Shown in pieces: positions 4,452 through 6,159 of a stretch of DNA of 6,159 bases. Under the pieces are notes generated by a model. It ran no database searches, was not told the DNA's origin, and worked only from the letters and a program-made list of their open reading frames with translations. Origin of the DNA: Peptococcaceae bacterium (GTDB lineage: Bacteria; Bacillota; Dehalobacteriia; UBA7702); the NCBI GenBank assembly GCA_019415505.1, contig DXZC01000120.1, positions 1 to 6,159 of the forward strand. Direction: 5' to 3'. Made by a program: the position numbers and the translations under genes. Numbering within the stretch: position 1 is the stretch's first letter; each line of letters starts with the position of its first letter.

Positions 4452-6159
4452 ATGAGTATCGTACTGGGAATCGACACTGGCGGCACCTATACCGACGGCG
4501 TTATTATTGATTTGGCGAGTAAGAAAATTCTTGACGCCACTAAGGCGTCTACTACCCACGATAATTTAGTCGTTGGTATTCGCAACACTATCGCGCGGTT
4601 AAATGGGGAAAACCTGGAGGATATCGAATACGCCGCTCTTTCCACCACTCTGGCCACTAACGCCATTGTGGAGGGACGCGGCTGTAGGGTAGGCTTATTG
4701 TTGCTGGGCTTTGAGCCTATAGCCCCCTTGCCCCCCTGTGAATGTCACTTATTGCCGGGGGAGATTAACGTCAGAGGTAAGGAAGTTGTACCCTTGGATC
4801 TGGCTGCTACCCAAAAGGCTATTGAGCAATTAAAGGATAAGGTCGACGCTGTAGCGGTATCGGGGATTTTCAGCGTACACAACCCTGAGCATGAGGAAAC
4901 AGTCAAGGCTATGGTCCGGGATACCCTGGGCCTGCCGGTAGTAACAGCCCACGAGCTAACTACGGTCTTAGGTATTCAGGAGCGCACTGTTACCGCGATT
5001 TTAAACGCCCGCCTTATTTCGGTAATTGACGAGCTTATGACAGCGGTAAAACAGGCCATGGCGGAAAAAGGTATTGTCGCCCCCATTATGATAGTAAAGG
5101 GCGACGGCTCACTGATGAACGAATCTATTGCACGGGAGCGGCCCATTGAAACTATTCTTTCCGGCCCGGCGGCTAGTATCATCGGCTCCACCTTCCTGGG
5201 TGATTGCGAAAACGGCCTGGTTCTGGATATGGGCGGCACCACCACGGATATTGCCATTTTACGCCAGGGCCGGCCCCGTTTGGATAGCGAAGGAGCAAAG
5301 GTTGGGGGCTGGCGCACCAGGGTTAATGCTGCGGAAGCCAATACCTTTGGCCTGGGGGGAGACAGTAGAATTTACTATGATTACGACAGCAAAAATACCC
5401 TGGTAGGGCCACGGCGCTGTTGGCCTGTATCCAGCATCTGCCGGGATTATCCCAGCTATTTGGTGGAATTAAGAGCCATTGAAACCGCTAAAGTGGCGAT
5501 GATTTCCAACGAATTGCCGGAAGGCTATTTTCTGTTGCGCAAACCAGCGCCCCATATGGAGCTCAGCCCCAAGCAACTTCAGGTTATTGAGGTCTTGAAG
5601 GACGGACCCCATACCATTGTGGAAATAGCTCGGGCTATAGATACTACCCCCAATTTTCTCAATGTAAAATCCCTGGTTGAGCATGGCGTCTTGGGAATGA
5701 TTGGTTTTACGCCCACTGATATACTCCACATTACTGGGGAGTATGTAGCCGGCAGCGTGGAGGCCGCTGAAATCAGCGCCCGCCTTATGGCTTACAGCCG
5801 GGGCATAGATACCGCTGATTTCCTGGCTATGGCCAGAACTAAGGTTACGGATAAGCTGTGCCGCACCATTCTGCAAAGCGCCATGGATTATCAACGCTTT
5901 GCCTTTAGCGATGTGGCGGAGGATAAAACCTGGGAAAGCTCCTTTGCCAACGCTATTTGGCAGCAAAAGGACGATATTTTATCCATAAATTATAATCTCA
6001 ATATTCCCATTATTGGCATTGGCGCGCCGATCAAAGCTTGGTTAGAGCCGGCAGCGGCCAAGTTTGGCGCTGACATCAGCTTTCCCGCCCATAATGACGT
6101 GGCTAACGCCGTGGGAGCCGCCGCCGGTAAGGTGATGACCCTGTACCTGTCTCTTATAC
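4452..6159 (+). CDS. Hydantoinase/oxoprolinase family ASKHA protein (C-terminus off contig)
   Basis: Partial gene, open to the right edge; 565 residues are trustworthy, because bases after 6146 look like adapter. Family members are ATP-binding ASKHA-fold proteins related to the HyuA hydantoinase subunit and 5-oxoprolinase. The N-terminal Hydant_A_N-like part has the phosphate-binding loop GIDTGGTYTDG (6-16) and STTLATNAIVEG (about 74-85). The Hydantoinase_A-like part has KGDGSLM (216-222), SGPAAS (237-242) and the second phosphate loop LDMGGTTTD (258-266). Residues about 371-425 contain a helix-turn-helix-like stretch ending in GFTPTD (418-423), and GIGAPIKAW plus NDVANAVGAAAG lie near the end. 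The start is fixed by GGAGG (4440-4444) 7 bases upstream. It lies 29 bases behind the MarR/MetH-activation gene with no terminator between, so the two are one operon. No HyuB-type partner is in the window. A role in a corrinoid methyltransferase system is inferred from the neighbour; amide hydrolysis is the alternative. Confidence 0.87.
   Translation, partial: MSIVLGIDTGGTYTDGVIIDLASKKILDATKASTTHDNLVVGIRNTIARLNGENLEDIEYAALSTTLATNAIVEGRGCRVGLLLLGFEPIAPLPPCECHLLPGEINVRGKEVVPLDLAATQKAIEQLKDKVDAVAVSGIFSVHNPEHEETVKAMVRDTLGLPVVTAHELTTVLGIQERTVTAILNARLISVIDELMTAVKQAMAEKGIVAPIMIVKGDGSLMNESIARERPIETILSGPAASIIGSTFLGDCENGLVLDMGGTTTDIAILRQGRPRLDSEGAKVGGWRTRVNAAEANTFGLGGDSRIYYDYDSKNTLVGPRRCWPVSSICRDYPSYLVELRAIETAKVAMISNELPEGYFLLRKPAPHMELSPKQLQVIEVLKDGPHTIVEIARAIDTTPNFLNVKSLVEHGVLGMIGFTPTDILHITGEYVAGSVEAAEISARLMAYSRGIDTADFLAMARTKVTDKLCRTILQSAMDYQRFAFSDVAEDKTWESSFANAIWQQKDDILSINYNLNIPIIGIGAPIKAWLEPAAAKFGADISFPAHNDVANAVGAAAGKVMTLYLSLI
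6147..6159. other. Tn5/Nextera mosaic-end adapter remnant at contig end
   Basis: CTGTCTCTTATAC, the last 13 bases, is identical to the first 13 bases of the reverse-complemented Tn5 mosaic end used in Nextera libraries. It lies exactly at the sequence edge, so it is almost certainly untrimmed adapter and not genome. The last four codons read from it (LSLI) should be ignored. Confidence 0.88.

Overview
The window reads as a draft-genome contig from an anaerobic member of the Bacillota (Clostridia or Negativicutes type). Three things point there: strong Shine-Dalgarno sites (GGAGG type), near-consensus sigma-A promoters in AT-rich spacers between moderately GC-balanced genes, and the gene families present. 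The genus cannot be told from the sequence. The last 13 bases match the Tn5/Nextera mosaic-end adapter, so the true genomic sequence probably stops at about 6146.

Left part (1-1282, minus strand): a MATE-family multidrug/cation antiporter, cut by the window edge, lies downstream of tadA, the tRNA adenosine deaminase that makes inosine-34. The two may be co-transcribed, since no clear terminator is seen in the 70-base gap.

Middle part (1333-2551, plus strand): a compact two-gene operon diverges from tadA. It encodes a 288-residue membrane-anchored SPFH/band-7 protein and, overlapping its stop codon (TAATG), a 55-residue Arc-like ribbon-helix-helix (RHH) protein. A good sigma-A promoter precedes the pair and a strong intrinsic terminator closes it. 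Four 11-bp direct repeats (GATATNAAARA-like) in exact helical phase lie from the promoter spacer across the -10 and start site. They are the obvious candidate operator for the RHH protein.

Intergenic part (2552-3049): no convincing gene. It holds a pyrimidine-rich stretch with degenerate 17-18 bp repeats, then three T-tailed hairpins, one of which can refold into a competing hairpin.

Right part (3050-6159, plus strand): a perfect-hexamer promoter with MarR-like half-sites drives a 423-residue protein that joins an N-terminal MarR winged-helix module to a C-terminal domain resembling the B12-dependent methionine synthase (MetH) activation domain. An ideal internal ribosome binding site and ATG lie exactly at the domain junction, and the other two frames both close there, so the fusion may be a recent or technical joining of two genes, or a dual-start gene. 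A hydantoinase/oxoprolinase-family ASKHA protein follows 29 bases downstream and runs off the contig. Together these look like the control and activation end of a corrinoid-dependent methyl-transfer cluster whose catalytic genes would lie beyond the contig end. That last step is inference.
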